Assembly (NCBI GenBank): GCA_902624655.1
Contig: CACNYJ010000003.1
Location: 124,001 to 188,000 of the forward strand
From: an uncultured Thiothrix sp.
Lineage (GTDB): Bacteria > Pseudomonadota > Gammaproteobacteria > Poriferisulfidales > GCA-002705445
Reading direction: 5' to 3'
Length of the DNA: 64,000 nt
Shown piece by piece: positions 18,353 to 26,733 of the stretch (position 1 is its first letter; each line of letters starts with the position of its first letter). The notes below the pieces were generated by a model. That model did not search any database. It was given only the letters and a program-made list of their open reading frames with translations, and was not told where the DNA came from. Made by a program: the position numbers and the translations under genes.

Positions 18353-19296
18353 TAAAAAATTAAACTATAATTATTATTCATTCTATCTAAAAAAATTAAT
18401 TTAAATTCATCTGGATCTAAAATATGCGTTATTTCTCCATCGGTAGGGAAGTATTTGTCGTGCAGCCTTGATAACCAAAATCTTAATGCTGCATGTTTCA
18501 GAACTTCAGGCCAATAGTCTTTTTCAATTTGTTCTATTTTTCTGATTTTATTATAAGATTGAATTATACTTTCTTTCCTATCAACATTTATAGTCTTATC
18601 TTCATTAAGGCACCAATCATTTATAACAATTGCTAAATCATATAATAAATACCCATTACATGCATAATAAAAATCAATAACGCCAGTTAATTTATCATTA
18701 ATAAATAAAGTATTATCTCTAAATAGATCTGCGTGAATAACCCCCAAAGGTAATTTGTTAAAATCTATATTTGATAGACTTAATAATTCATCTTTAATAA
18801 TTCTTTCCTCTTCTGAATTTAGCTTTGGCTGTAATTTCTCATAGGTTTTATTAAACCATATAAAGTCTCTTGATCCTGAATAATTTTCATTAAATTTACG
18901 TGCATTCACATGTATTTTGGCTAAAACTTCTCCAATCTGCTCGCACATATTTAAAGAAGGCGTAGTATCTGAAAGTGTTTTTCCAGGTAATAAAGAAAAA
19001 ATAGCAACAGGCTTATTCTGAATTTTTTTGATATTTTCATTATCTTTTGATTTAAATGGTCTCGGACAAGGTATTTGGTGATGCGAAAGATGCTCCATGA
19101 GTTTAATAGCATAATCTAAATTAAGATTTGGCTCCTCAAAAATTGTTAATATATATCTTGAATTTGTCGTTTGAAGATAAAAGTTTGAGTTTGTAATACC
19201 TTCATTTATGCCTTCGATATCAGCTAGATCACCAATATCATATTCATTTAGTAAATACTCTAGTTCTTCTTTTGTAAGTCGTGTATAAACAGACAT
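18352..19296 (-). CDS. thrB: Homoserine kinase (ThrB type II, APH fold)
   Basis: The product is 314 residues from ATG 19296 (MSVYTRLTKEELEYLL), the start that matches the family; an in-frame codon 27 bases upstream is less likely. It phosphorylates homoserine in threonine synthesis. The aminoglycoside-phosphotransferase fold is shown by INEGITNSNFYLQT near 38, VIHADLFRDNTLF near 200 (catalytic loop) and GVIDFYYACNG near 217. Position divergent from polA is standard for this ThrB form. Downstream coupling to dctQM is unusual. Confidence 0.92.
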   Translation of the reverse strand: MSVYTRLTKEELEYLLNEYDIGDLADIEGINEGITNSNFYLQTTNSRYILTIFEEPNLNLDYAIKLMEHLSHHQIPCPRPFKSKDNENIKKIQNKPVAIFSLLPGKTLSDTTPSLNMCEQIGEVLAKIHVNARKFNENYSGSRDFIWFNKTYEKLQPKLNSEEERIIKDELLSLSNIDFNKLPLGVIHADLFRDNTLFINDKLTGVIDFYYACNGYLLYDLAIVINDWCLNEDKTINVDRKESIIQSYNKIRKIEQIEKDYWPEVLKHAALRFWLSRLHDKYFPTDGEITHILDPDEFKLIFLDRMNNNYSLIF

Positions 19297-19344
19297 AGGA
19301 TTATATATAATATTTTTTTGCAATGATTATAACAATTTGAACCA

Positions 19345-22056
19345 ATGAGTACTAAACAAAAAGACAATTATTTGATTTTACTCGATGGAACAGCTTATTT
19401 ATATAGAGCATTTCATGCTTTGCCACCATTGACTAATAAAAAAGGAGAAAATACCGGAGCAATTCACGGCTTTTTAAAGGCACTCAATAAAATCCTAGAA
19501 GACTATAGCCCGGAACATATCGGAATAGTTTTTGACGCAAAGGGAAAAAACTTCCGACATGAGATATACAGTGAATACAAAGCGAATCGGTCGAAAATGC
19601 CAGAAGAGTTATCAGAACAAATACCAAAACTTTATGAAATATTAGATCTCTTAGGTTTTCCTCCAATAATAGTTGAAGGTGTTGAAGCAGACGATGTAAT
19701 TGGAACTTTGTCAAATAAATATAAAAAAAATAAAAATATAAAGATTTTCTCCGGCGATAAAGATTTTGCTCAACTCGTCGACTCAAATGTAGTTATTATA
19801 AATCCAGTCTCTTTAGACATTATGGACGAAAGAGCCGTGAAGAAGAAATTTGATATTGAAGCAAAAAATATTATCGATTATTTAGCTTTGGTTGGAGACA
19901 AATCAGATAATATACCTGGTATTTCTGGTGTTGGTGCGAAAACGGCTTCTAGATTGATTAATCAGTTTGGGAATATTGAAAAAATAATAAGTTCAAAAGA
20001 TTCAATTAGTGGCAAAGTTGGAGACGCAATAAGAAAGAATATTGACCAATTGAAGTTATCAAAAATATTAGCAACAATTAAACAGGACGTTGATCTAGAA
20101 ATTAGTTTAAAAAATCTTGTTAAGAGAGAGGAAAACAAAAAAGAACTTATTAAAATATATCAGAGACTTGAATTAAATTCTTTATTGATAGATAAAAGAG
20201 AAAAAGATAAATTTGATAAAATAGATGATGTATCAGAAAAAAAAATTAATATTAAAAATTTTAATATTGTTACTGAAAAAAAAGAATTTATTAAAATTGT
20301 TGAAGAGATAAAGAAGGAAAAATTCTTTGCATTTGATCTTGAAACATCAAGTTTAAATTATATTGATGCAAAAATAATAGGATTTTCAATGGCATTTAAC
20401 GCTAAAAGTTACTATATCCCAATAGCGCATAATAAAAGTAAAAAATATAAACAGTTATCTGAGAAATTTGTTTTAGATAACTTTAAAGACATAATTGAGT
20501 CTCATGATTTAAAGAAAATCGGCCATAACTTAAAATATGACAGAAATGTTTTACTAAATTACGGAATTACCCTTAATGGTATTAAACATGATTCAATGCT
20601 TTTATCTTATGTTTATGATTCTACGGCAATACGTCATGGTCTCGACAACGCATCAGAAAAGTATTTATCTCATAGGACAATTCATTACGAAGACATTGCA
20701 GGTAAGGGTGTTAAACAAATACCCTTTGCAGATATAGATATTGACGTTGCTGCAGAGTATGCCTGTGAAGATGCCGAAATAAGTTATAGACTATACGATT
20801 TACTATGGTCAAAAGTTTCAAAAGATAAAGATATTGCAAAAGTATATCAAGATATAGAGATTCCATTAATTCCTATTTTATCGAAGATCGAAACAAATGG
20901 GGTTTTTATAAACTCTAGAGAGTTGAAAAAATTAAGTAATGAGCTTGAAAAAGAGTTAGGTGAAATTCAGTCTAAGTGTTTTAATATTACAAAAAAAGAA
21001 TTTAATCTTAATTCTCCAAAACAATTACAAGAAATTTTATATAATGATTTGAAAATTCCTGTCTCTAAAAAAACACCGACTGGGAAACCATCTACAGACG
21101 AAGATACACTCCAATTTTTAGCACAAACAAATGAAATTCCAAAATTAATTCTAGAATTTAGATCCTTAAATAAATTAAAGACAGGATATACAGACAAGCT
21201 TCCTTTACAGGTATCAAGCAAAACTGGAAGAGTGCACACATCTTATCAACAAGCAATAACGTCAACTGGAAGACTCTCTTCAACCGAGCCAAACTTGCAA
21301 AATATTCCAATAAAAACCTCGAAAGGAAAAAAAATCAGAAAAGCCTTTATTGCTGAGGATGGCAAAAAAATTCTTGCGGCTGATTATTCGCAAATTGAGC
21401 TAAGAATAATGGCCCATTTGTCAAAAGATAAAAATTTACTTAAGGCTTTCAAAGATGAGGTTGATATCCATTCATTTACAGCTTCTGAAATTTTTTCAAT
21501 TGAATTCGAAAAAGTTTCCTCTGAAGACAGAAGAGCAGCAAAAGCTATAAATTTTGGTTTAATTTATGGCATGTCTTCATTTGGCCTTGCAAAACAACTT
21601 GGTGTCCCAATCTCAGAAGCAAAAGAATATATGGATGTTTACTTTAAAAGGTATCCAGATATCCAATCTTATATGAATACAACAAAAATCTTTGCAAAAA
21701 ATAATGGTTACGTTGAAACTATATTCGGGAGAAAATTATATTTACCCGAAATTAATTCTAAAAATGTCCAGCGAAGAAAATATGCTGAAAGAACTGCAAT
21801 CAATGCTCCTATGCAAGGAAGTGCTGCTGACATTATAAAAATTGCAATGATTCAAATAGATCAATGGTTATCAAAAAATAAGTCTCGAACAAAAATGATT
21901 ATGCAGGTTCATGACGAATTAGTTTTTGAAGTTTCTGAAAAAGATTTAGATAAAGATACAAAAAATATAATAAATATAATGAGAAACTGCGTTAAATTAA
22001 GCTTACCTTTGGATGTTAATTTCGGCATAGATAGTAATTGGGGGGATGCTCATTAA
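19345..22056 (+). CDS. polA: DNA polymerase I
   Basis: The product is 903 residues with all three domains. The 5'-3' exonuclease (about 1-290) contains DGTAYLYRAFHALP, EADDVIGTL and GDKSDNIPGI. The 3'-5' proofreading domain (about 305-490) keeps the catalytic FDLETSSL motif. The polymerase domain has DYSQIELRIMAHLS near 678 (motif A), the finger-helix RRAAKAINFGLIYGMSSFG near 730 and QVHDELVFEV near 853 (motif C). It fills gaps in repair and replaces RNA primers. The stop overlaps the engB stop in a shared TTAA. Confidence 0.98.
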   Translation: MSTKQKDNYLILLDGTAYLYRAFHALPPLTNKKGENTGAIHGFLKALNKILEDYSPEHIGIVFDAKGKNFRHEIYSEYKANRSKMPEELSEQIPKLYEILDLLGFPPIIVEGVEADDVIGTLSNKYKKNKNIKIFSGDKDFAQLVDSNVVIINPVSLDIMDERAVKKKFDIEAKNIIDYLALVGDKSDNIPGISGVGAKTASRLINQFGNIEKIISSKDSISGKVGDAIRKNIDQLKLSKILATIKQDVDLEISLKNLVKREENKKELIKIYQRLELNSLLIDKREKDKFDKIDDVSEKKINIKNFNIVTEKKEFIKIVEEIKKEKFFAFDLETSSLNYIDAKIIGFSMAFNAKSYYIPIAHNKSKKYKQLSEKFVLDNFKDIIESHDLKKIGHNLKYDRNVLLNYGITLNGIKHDSMLLSYVYDSTAIRHGLDNASEKYLSHRTIHYEDIAGKGVKQIPFADIDIDVAAEYACEDAEISYRLYDLLWSKVSKDKDIAKVYQDIEIPLIPILSKIETNGVFINSRELKKLSNELEKELGEIQSKCFNITKKEFNLNSPKQLQEILYNDLKIPVSKKTPTGKPSTDEDTLQFLAQTNEIPKLILEFRSLNKLKTGYTDKLPLQVSSKTGRVHTSYQQAITSTGRLSSTEPNLQNIPIKTSKGKKIRKAFIAEDGKKILAADYSQIELRIMAHLSKDKNLLKAFKDEVDIHSFTASEIFSIEFEKVSSEDRRAAKAINFGLIYGMSSFGLAKQLGVPISEAKEYMDVYFKRYPDIQSYMNTTKIFAKNNGYVETIFGRKLYLPEINSKNVQRRKYAERTAINAPMQGSAADIIKIAMIQIDQWLSKNKSRTKMIMQVHDELVFEVSEKDLDKDTKNIINIMRNCVKLSLPLDVNFGIDSNWGDAH

Positions 22057-22652
22057 AATTTGAGAGAAATTTTTTCAATAATTTCTAGTATATCTTTGAC
22101 ACCCTCGCCACTTTTTGAAGAAAAAATGTTAATATTTTTAACGTTTTTGTAATTTTGCAGTTCATTTTCTATTTTTCTTTTCACTTCAAATTTTTTGGTT
22201 TTACTAACCTTATCCGCTTTCGTAATAATAATATTTATATTTATGTTATAACTTGAAGTTAAGTTAATCATTTTCGTATCAAGTTCTTCAATACCTCTTC
22301 GTATATCAACCGCCATAAACATGGATACTATATTTCTATTACTTGCCAAATAATTAAGAATCATATCATTCCAAGCATTTGAAACTTTTTTGGAGGTGTT
22401 AGCATATCCATAGCCCGGTATATCTACAAAGCTAATACAATCGTTAATTAGAAAAAAATTTATAAGCTGAGTTCTCCCCGGAGTTTTACTGGTTATTGCA
22501 AGTTTTCTTCTATTGCATATTGCATTTAGCATACTGGATTTTCCTGAATTAGATTTTCCTGCAAAGAAGAATTCAGGATGATTTGTAGATGGATATTGCG
22601 AAGGTTTTGAAGCACTTTTCACAAAATCTGATTTTTTTATGTTCAAAGGCAT
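22053..22652 (-). CDS. engB: Ribosome biogenesis GTPase EngB (YihA)
   Basis: The product is 199 residues. It is a TrmE-Era-EngA-EngB-septin class GTPase that aids 50S subunit assembly. G1 GKSNSGKSS lies at residues 32-40, G2/G3 TPGRTQLINFF and DIPGYGYA near 58-80, G4 ITKADKV near 142 and a G5-like FSSKSGEGVKDI near 177. It is convergent with polA and divergent from the cytochrome c4 gene, an arrangement common in gammaproteobacteria. Confidence 0.96.
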   Translation of the reverse strand: MPLNIKKSDFVKSASKPSQYPSTNHPEFFFAGKSNSGKSSMLNAICNRRKLAITSKTPGRTQLINFFLINDCISFVDIPGYGYANTSKKVSNAWNDMILNYLASNRNIVSMFMAVDIRRGIEELDTKMINLTSSYNININIIITKADKVSKTKKFEVKRKIENELQNYKNVKNINIFSSKSGEGVKDILEIIEKISLKF

Positions 22653-22664
22653 TATTTTTTGTTT

Positions 22665-22697
22665 TTGTATACTCGTTCAATGTAAAATAGTATACAA
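22665..22697. promoter_or_regulatory. Perfect 9-bp inverted repeat in the engB / cytochrome c4 divergent promoter region
   Basis: TTGTATACT (22665-22673) and AGTATACAA (22689-22697) are perfect inverted arms separated by 15 bases in the 84-base gap between two divergent genes. Each arm contains a TATACA-like -10 hexamer reading outward. The + strand hexamer at 22691-22696 would start transcription about 34 bases before the cytochrome gene. The arrangement can be read as back-to-back promoters or as an operator; I cannot tell which. Confidence 0.45.
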
Positions 22698-22736
22698 TGA
22701 TTGTTAGGGATAGTTGATATTTTTTAGGGAGAATAA

Positions 22737-23372
22737 ATGCGTCACGAACTCTTTAGCAGGGCAAAATATCTATGTCTAGCTATACTTATATTGCCGATTC
22801 TAGTTTTCGCTAACGAGGAATCAATAAAATCTGGTGAACAAAAAGCTATGATATGTACTGCTTGCCATGGCGTAGAAAAAAGTGTTAACCCTGAGTGGCC
22901 AAATTTATCCCAACAAAGCAAGAAATATTTAGTTGATCAACTTCACGCTTTTAGAGATGGCGTAAGAAAAAACGCATTAATGAGCTCACAAGCAATGGGT
23001 TTGTCTGACAAGGACATACAGGATCTTGCAGCCTATTATAATAGTATTCCGTCAGAAAAAGGTAAATTAAAAGCAGACGAAGAAATTATTACGCTTGGGC
23101 AACAAATATATAGAGGAGGAATATATGATAGAGGAGTTCCAGCATGTATCTCCTGCCATGGCCCAAAAGGCTTAGGAATTGATAGAACTGGATATCCTAA
23201 AGTTTCTGGACAACACTCAATCTATACTTTAAACAGATTAAAAAATTATAAAGATGGATACGACCTTAAAGATTCGGTTAGCAAAAATTATGCAATTATG
23301 AGTAGCATATCTTTCAGATTATCAAATTTAGAAATGAAAGCTCTTTCAGAGTACTTGCAGGGCTTATATTAA
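22737..23372 (+). CDS. Di-haem cytochrome c4
   Basis: The product is 211 residues. A Sec signal (hydrophobic stretch about 11-25, ending near VFAN) leads to a periplasmic protein with two haem-binding motifs, CTACH at 40-44 and CISCH near 136-140, one per cytochrome c domain. Methionine ligands are likely in the ALMSSQAMG region near 82 and in YAIMSS near 185. Cytochrome c4 carries electrons from the bc1 complex to terminal oxidases. A strong AGGGAGA site at 22726-22732 supports the start. dsbA follows after 23 bases. Confidence 0.93.
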   Translation: MRHELFSRAKYLCLAILILPILVFANEESIKSGEQKAMICTACHGVEKSVNPEWPNLSQQSKKYLVDQLHAFRDGVRKNALMSSQAMGLSDKDIQDLAAYYNSIPSEKGKLKADEEIITLGQQIYRGGIYDRGVPACISCHGPKGLGIDRTGYPKVSGQHSIYTLNRLKNYKDGYDLKDSVSKNYAIMSSISFRLSNLEMKALSEYLQGLY

Positions 23373-23395
23373 AAATTCAATTTAATTCGCTTTAT

Positions 23396-24028
23396 ATGAA
23401 ACAAATACTTTTTATACTTATCCTTTTTAGTTCAACTCTTCAAGCAGAAGAAAATTTTGTTGAAGGAATCGATTACGAATTAATAAATGATGACCCAAGC
23501 TTATATGTTTCAAAGAAAAATAACAAAATCAAAATTATAGAAGCTTTCTGGTATGGCTGCCCGCATTGTTATGTTTTTGAAGATTATCTTGCAAAGTGGA
23601 AAACACGCGAACAAGATGATATAAAATTTATAAACATGCCTGTTGTTTTTAATAAGACATGGCTTCTACATGCAAGGGCATTTTATACAATGAAAGAGCT
23701 AGATAACTTTAAAGATTTTCATAAAAAATTTTTCTATGCCTATCACGAACAACAAAGAACATTTGTATCAAAAGAATCGGTTGTTAACTTTTTAGTTAGC
23801 CAAGGAGCAGCGAAAGAAAATGTTGAGAAAAATTTTTCTTCTGAATTGGTTTCTAAAAAGGTTCAGGAAGCGAATTACATGCTTGAGACTTATCAAATAG
23901 ATAGTGTTCCAGCGATGATTATAAATGATAAGTATAAGATTTCTGGTAAAATGGCAAAAACTTATGAGAGAATGCTTGAAATTTCAGATTTTATTATAGA
24001 TTTAGAGAGGAAAAGTAGATCTGAGTAA
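23396..24028 (+). CDS. dsbA: Thiol:disulfide interchange protein DsbA
   Basis: The product is 210 residues with a short Sec signal (about 1-17, ending LQA). The active site is FWYGCPHCY with Cys55 and Cys58, the CPHC dipeptide typical of DsbA, and the cis-proline loop is SVPAMII near 175. It introduces disulfides into exported proteins; likely clients in this window include LptD, whose cysteines are conserved. The gene follows cytochrome c4, the order seen in pseudomonads and relatives, and ends nine bases before a tRNA gene. Confidence 0.95.
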   Translation: MKQILFILILFSSTLQAEENFVEGIDYELINDDPSLYVSKKNNKIKIIEAFWYGCPHCYVFEDYLAKWKTREQDDIKFINMPVVFNKTWLLHARAFYTMKELDNFKDFHKKFFYAYHEQQRTFVSKESVVNFLVSQGAAKENVEKNFSSELVSKKVQEANYMLETYQIDSVPAMIINDKYKISGKMAKTYERMLEISDFIIDLERKSRSE

Positions 24029-24037
24029 ATTAGAATT

Positions 24038-24110
24038 GCGCCTGTAGCTTAAATGGATAAAGCGCCAGTTTCCGGAGCTGAAGATATAGGTTCAATTCCT
24101 ATCAGGCGTT
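24038..24110 (+). tRNA. tRNA-Arg (anticodon CCG)
   Basis: A full cloverleaf can be folded. Acceptor GCGCCTG (24038-24044) pairs with CAGGCGT (24103-24109); D stem GCTT/AAGC; anticodon loop TTCCGGA, giving anticodon CCG; T arm ATAGG-TTCAATT-CCTAT. It closely resembles bacterial tRNA-Arg(CCG). Oddities: the first acceptor pair is G-U, the outermost anticodon-stem pair is a C-A mismatch, base 73 is T, and CCA is not encoded. Confidence 0.9.
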
Positions 24111-24141
24111 TATCTAAAATAAATAATTGGGTAATATTAAT

Positions 24142-24801
24142 ATGGATGGAATGGATGATAAACAATTTATGACAATCTTTTGGGTTGTTATGGGCGCTTT
24201 AACCGCAATATTCTTTCTTATTTTTTTTATTGCCCAAATGGTTGTGCCCGATAAGAAAGCCTCGGACGAATTTACAAATAATGCTGTCGTTCAAAGAATC
24301 GAACCTATCGGTAAGTTAAATTATGCTGGTGCTGGAGAAGTAGAAACAAATCTTGCGCAAAATTCAAAGGTTGAGGCAAGAGAATCAATTTGTTCAACAT
24401 TAGAGGGAAACTTTAAAACTCATATTGTAAAAATGTTAAATGAGGGGCCTCTAGGAGCAATGGTTTTTGAACCAAGCTTTATAAAAATTAATACTTGCGA
24501 CAGTATAAATTTTGAGATGACAGATGCTGGACATAATGCTGTTACGATTGCTGCGCCTGAAAATAGTATTCCTTTCGATACAGAATATAAGCCAAGTACG
24601 GTTGTTCAATTTGACACGGAGGGGGTTTACCTTTACCAATGTTCTCCTCACGCAATGATGGCGATGGCTGGTTTAATACAAGTTTCTGAACCAGTTAATA
24701 AAAGCAAAATACAAGAGGCAATTCAAAAATTTGAGTCGGCCGTGATGATACCTGGTGTAAAAACAAGGATGTCGGATTTATTCAAGCAGAAAGTAAAATA
24801 G
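24142..24801 (+). CDS. Membrane-anchored cupredoxin (pseudoazurin-like domain)
   Basis: The product is about 219 residues from ATG 24142; an in-frame TTG at 24127 is possible. An N-terminal transmembrane helix (about residues 9-34, FWVVMGALTAIFFLIFFIAQMVV in part) resembles anchors seen on gammaproteobacterial c5-type cytochromes. After a linker, residues about 95-190 form a pseudoazurin-type blue-copper domain: His in DAGHNAV near 130, and Cys, His and Met in YQCSPHAMMAMAG near 166-174 complete a type 1 copper site. A helical tail of about 35 residues follows. It would carry single electrons at the periplasmic face of the membrane, perhaps with cytochrome c4 nearby. Partners are inferred. 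Confidence 0.85.
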   Translation: MDGMDDKQFMTIFWVVMGALTAIFFLIFFIAQMVVPDKKASDEFTNNAVVQRIEPIGKLNYAGAGEVETNLAQNSKVEARESICSTLEGNFKTHIVKMLNEGPLGAMVFEPSFIKINTCDSINFEMTDAGHNAVTIAAPENSIPFDTEYKPSTVVQFDTEGVYLYQCSPHAMMAMAGLIQVSEPVNKSKIQEAIQKFESAVMIPGVKTRMSDLFKQKVK

Positions 24802-24806
24802 TCTTG

Positions 24807-25052
24807 TTACGATTTTTCTAATTCAGCAATTTTTTGTTCGAGTTCTTCAATTCTATCTTGACATTTCTTGAGAAGAGCAACCTGAATGTCGTATTCTTCT
24901 CTTGATACAAGATCAAGTTTTTGAATTACACCCTCAGCACCTGATCTTAATGTTTTCTGCATTTCCTCTTTGGAGGTTTTTAAAGATTCTGGCATTATGT
25001 CTTTGATTTTACTTGCTAAATCATCAACATTTTTTGAATTAAATTTAAACAC
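24807..25052 (-). CDS. ubiK: Ubiquinone biosynthesis accessory factor UbiK (YqiC/BMFP family)
   Basis: The product is 81 residues. The C-terminal coiled coil (EEYDIQVALLKKCQDRIEEL onward, about 50-80) and the segment LDLVSREEYD are family hallmarks of the BMFP/DUF526 fold. UbiK binds UbiJ and supports aerobic ubiquinone synthesis. Position upstream and divergent of the glnK-amtB region is common in gammaproteobacteria. It ends five bases after the convergent cupredoxin stop. Confidence 0.9.
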   Translation of the reverse strand: MFKFNSKNVDDLASKIKDIMPESLKTSKEEMQKTLRSGAEGVIQKLDLVSREEYDIQVALLKKCQDRIEELEQKIAELEKS

Positions 25053-25183
25053 TACTCAACTCCATTATTTAGATATATATTTTACACCAATATAGATGGA
25101 TTATATATGTACTAAAACTGCATTTTCATATAATAATATAATAATAGTTGATTATACTTATGATTAATGATTATAATAATTTT

Positions 25184-25213
25184 GAAGTTTTAAGCAAGGA
25201 TGCTTTTAACTTC
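25184..25213. repeat. Imperfect inverted repeat upstream of the sigma-54 porin promoter
   Basis: GAAGTTTTAAGCA (25184-25196) and TGCTTTTAACTTC (25201-25213) are inverted arms, 11 of 13 positions matching, around AGGA. The centre lies roughly 105 bases upstream of the expected start of transcription from the sigma-54 promoter at 25279, the usual distance for a bacterial enhancer-binding protein site. It does not fit the NtrC consensus. The rest of the gap 25053-25336 is AT-rich with no other recognisable element. Confidence 0.4.
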
Positions 25214-25278
25214 ACCCTCTGTGGATTAATTTCTTTTTTATAAAACTTTACTAAACCTATACCATTATGTCTCCTCTT

Positions 25279-25295
25279 TTGGCATGAAGTTTGCA
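25279..25295 (+). promoter_or_regulatory. Sigma-54 (RpoN) promoter of the TorF-family porin
   Basis: TTGGCATGAAGTTTGCA matches the -24/-12 consensus, with the invariant GG (25281-25282) and GC (25293-25294) exactly ten bases apart. It lies 42 bases before the porin ATG. A second, closely similar element precedes glnK 1 kb downstream. RpoN promoters need an enhancer-binding activator and are usually nitrogen-controlled when next to glnK. Confidence 0.85.
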
Positions 25296-25336
25296 TGTAT
25301 ATATCGAGCATAACAATTTTTTTAGAGGAGACAAGT

Positions 25337-26074
25337 ATGTTTAAAAAATTTAAAAAACAAGCTTTAACACTAAGCTTTCTGATTATACCACTTTATACTT
25401 ATTCTGTTAGCACTCAGGCTGAGACAGAAATGACCTTTAGTTCAAATATGGGCTTTATGTCTGACTACGTTTACAGAGGAGTTCATCAATCTGGTAGTTC
25501 AGGTTACGGTGGTTTTGACGTTGAATATGGTAATTTTTATGTTGGCACCTGGTTTGCTGATTTACAAGAAGGCGGCTGGAATACTAATACTCATAGAGGT
25601 TTTGAATACGATGTTTATGCAGGCTTTGGTTTAGATATTACAGATGCTATATCTGCTTCAATAGGATACACAATTTATCGTTATACTGATAAAGGCGCTA
25701 ATGCTTTTGATGACGATTATGACGAATTTAATATTGGATTAAGTTTTGCTATGTCAGACAACTTATCAGTCGCAATTGACTATGCAAATGGTGAAAACAC
25801 TGCCACGGATCAGTCTGAAACAGACTATGATGTTGGTACAATTACTATTGACTATTTAGGGGCATACGTATTATTCGGAGCATGGGGTATTAATGAGGAT
25901 GATACTGGCGAAACCGATGCTGAGTGGATGGAAGTTGGATATTCAAGAACAGTAGGTGACTTTGACATAGCTGGATCATTTATTTTGTCTGAAAAGGAAT
26001 TAGCTACAGCTTCTGACACACAGGAAGATGGCGATTTCTCTAGGTTTGTATTTTCTATTGGCACATCCTTTTAG
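25337..26074 (+). CDS. TorF family putative porin (TIGR02001)
   Basis: The product is 245 residues from ATG 25337, six bases after an AGAGGAG ribosome site; an in-frame ATG at 25295 sits inside the promoter and is excluded. A signal peptide (about 1-31, ending TQA) precedes a beta-rich protein of the TIGR02001/TorF class: FSSNMGFMSDYVYRGVHQSG at the mature N-terminus, repeated amphipathic strands with Asp/Gly/Tyr turns, and a C-terminal FVFSIGTSF ending in Phe as in outer-membrane barrels. It may admit a small nitrogen compound, an inference from its sigma-54 promoter and glnK-amtB next door. A clear terminator follows. Confidence 0.85.
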   Translation: MFKKFKKQALTLSFLIIPLYTYSVSTQAETEMTFSSNMGFMSDYVYRGVHQSGSSGYGGFDVEYGNFYVGTWFADLQEGGWNTNTHRGFEYDVYAGFGLDITDAISASIGYTIYRYTDKGANAFDDDYDEFNIGLSFAMSDNLSVAIDYANGENTATDQSETDYDVGTITIDYLGAYVLFGAWGINEDDTGETDAEWMEVGYSRTVGDFDIAGSFILSEKELATASDTQEDGDFSRFVFSIGTSF

Positions 26075-26151
26075 TCAGTGCTAATTTTAAAATGGTTTCT
26101 TAAGGAACTCCTAAACTTAAGACTCCTCGAGTTGCCTATAGGCAAATCATT

Positions 26152-26177
26152 TAGGGAAGGGCAACCTTCCCTTTTTC
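26152..26177 (+). terminator. Rho-independent terminator after the porin gene
   Basis: GGGAAGG (26154-26160), loop GCAA, CCTTCCC (26165-26171), then TTTTTC. This is a seven-pair GC-rich stem with a tetraloop and U-run in an otherwise AT-rich region. It isolates the porin transcript from glnK. Confidence 0.88.
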
Positions 26178-26207
26178 TTTTTCTTTGCTAAATGTATACT
26201 ATTTGTA

Positions 26208-26224
26208 TGCACAAAAAAAGTGCA
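26208..26224. promoter_or_regulatory. NtrC-type enhancer site upstream of glnK
   Basis: TGCAC-AAAAAAA-GTGCA is a perfect dyad with the same arms and spacing as the enterobacterial NtrC consensus (TGCAC-N7-GTGCA). Its centre lies about 128 bases upstream of the predicted glnK transcription start, the usual enhancer distance. NtrC itself is not encoded in the window. Confidence 0.75.
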
Positions 26225-26312
26225 TTTAATTTAAACCTTGTATTAAGAAAATGTGTCAAAGTATTTTTATTAGTTATGAGCTTTAATTAACTCAAAAGAA
26301 ATAAAAATTTAG

Positions 26313-26711
<399 letters not shown>

Positions 26712-26733
26712 CAATTTAATGAGGGTTTAAATT

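Noticed and set aside
24010-24110. tRNA as an integration hot spot
   Set aside because: No integrase, no partial tRNA copy and no change in composition on either side were seen.
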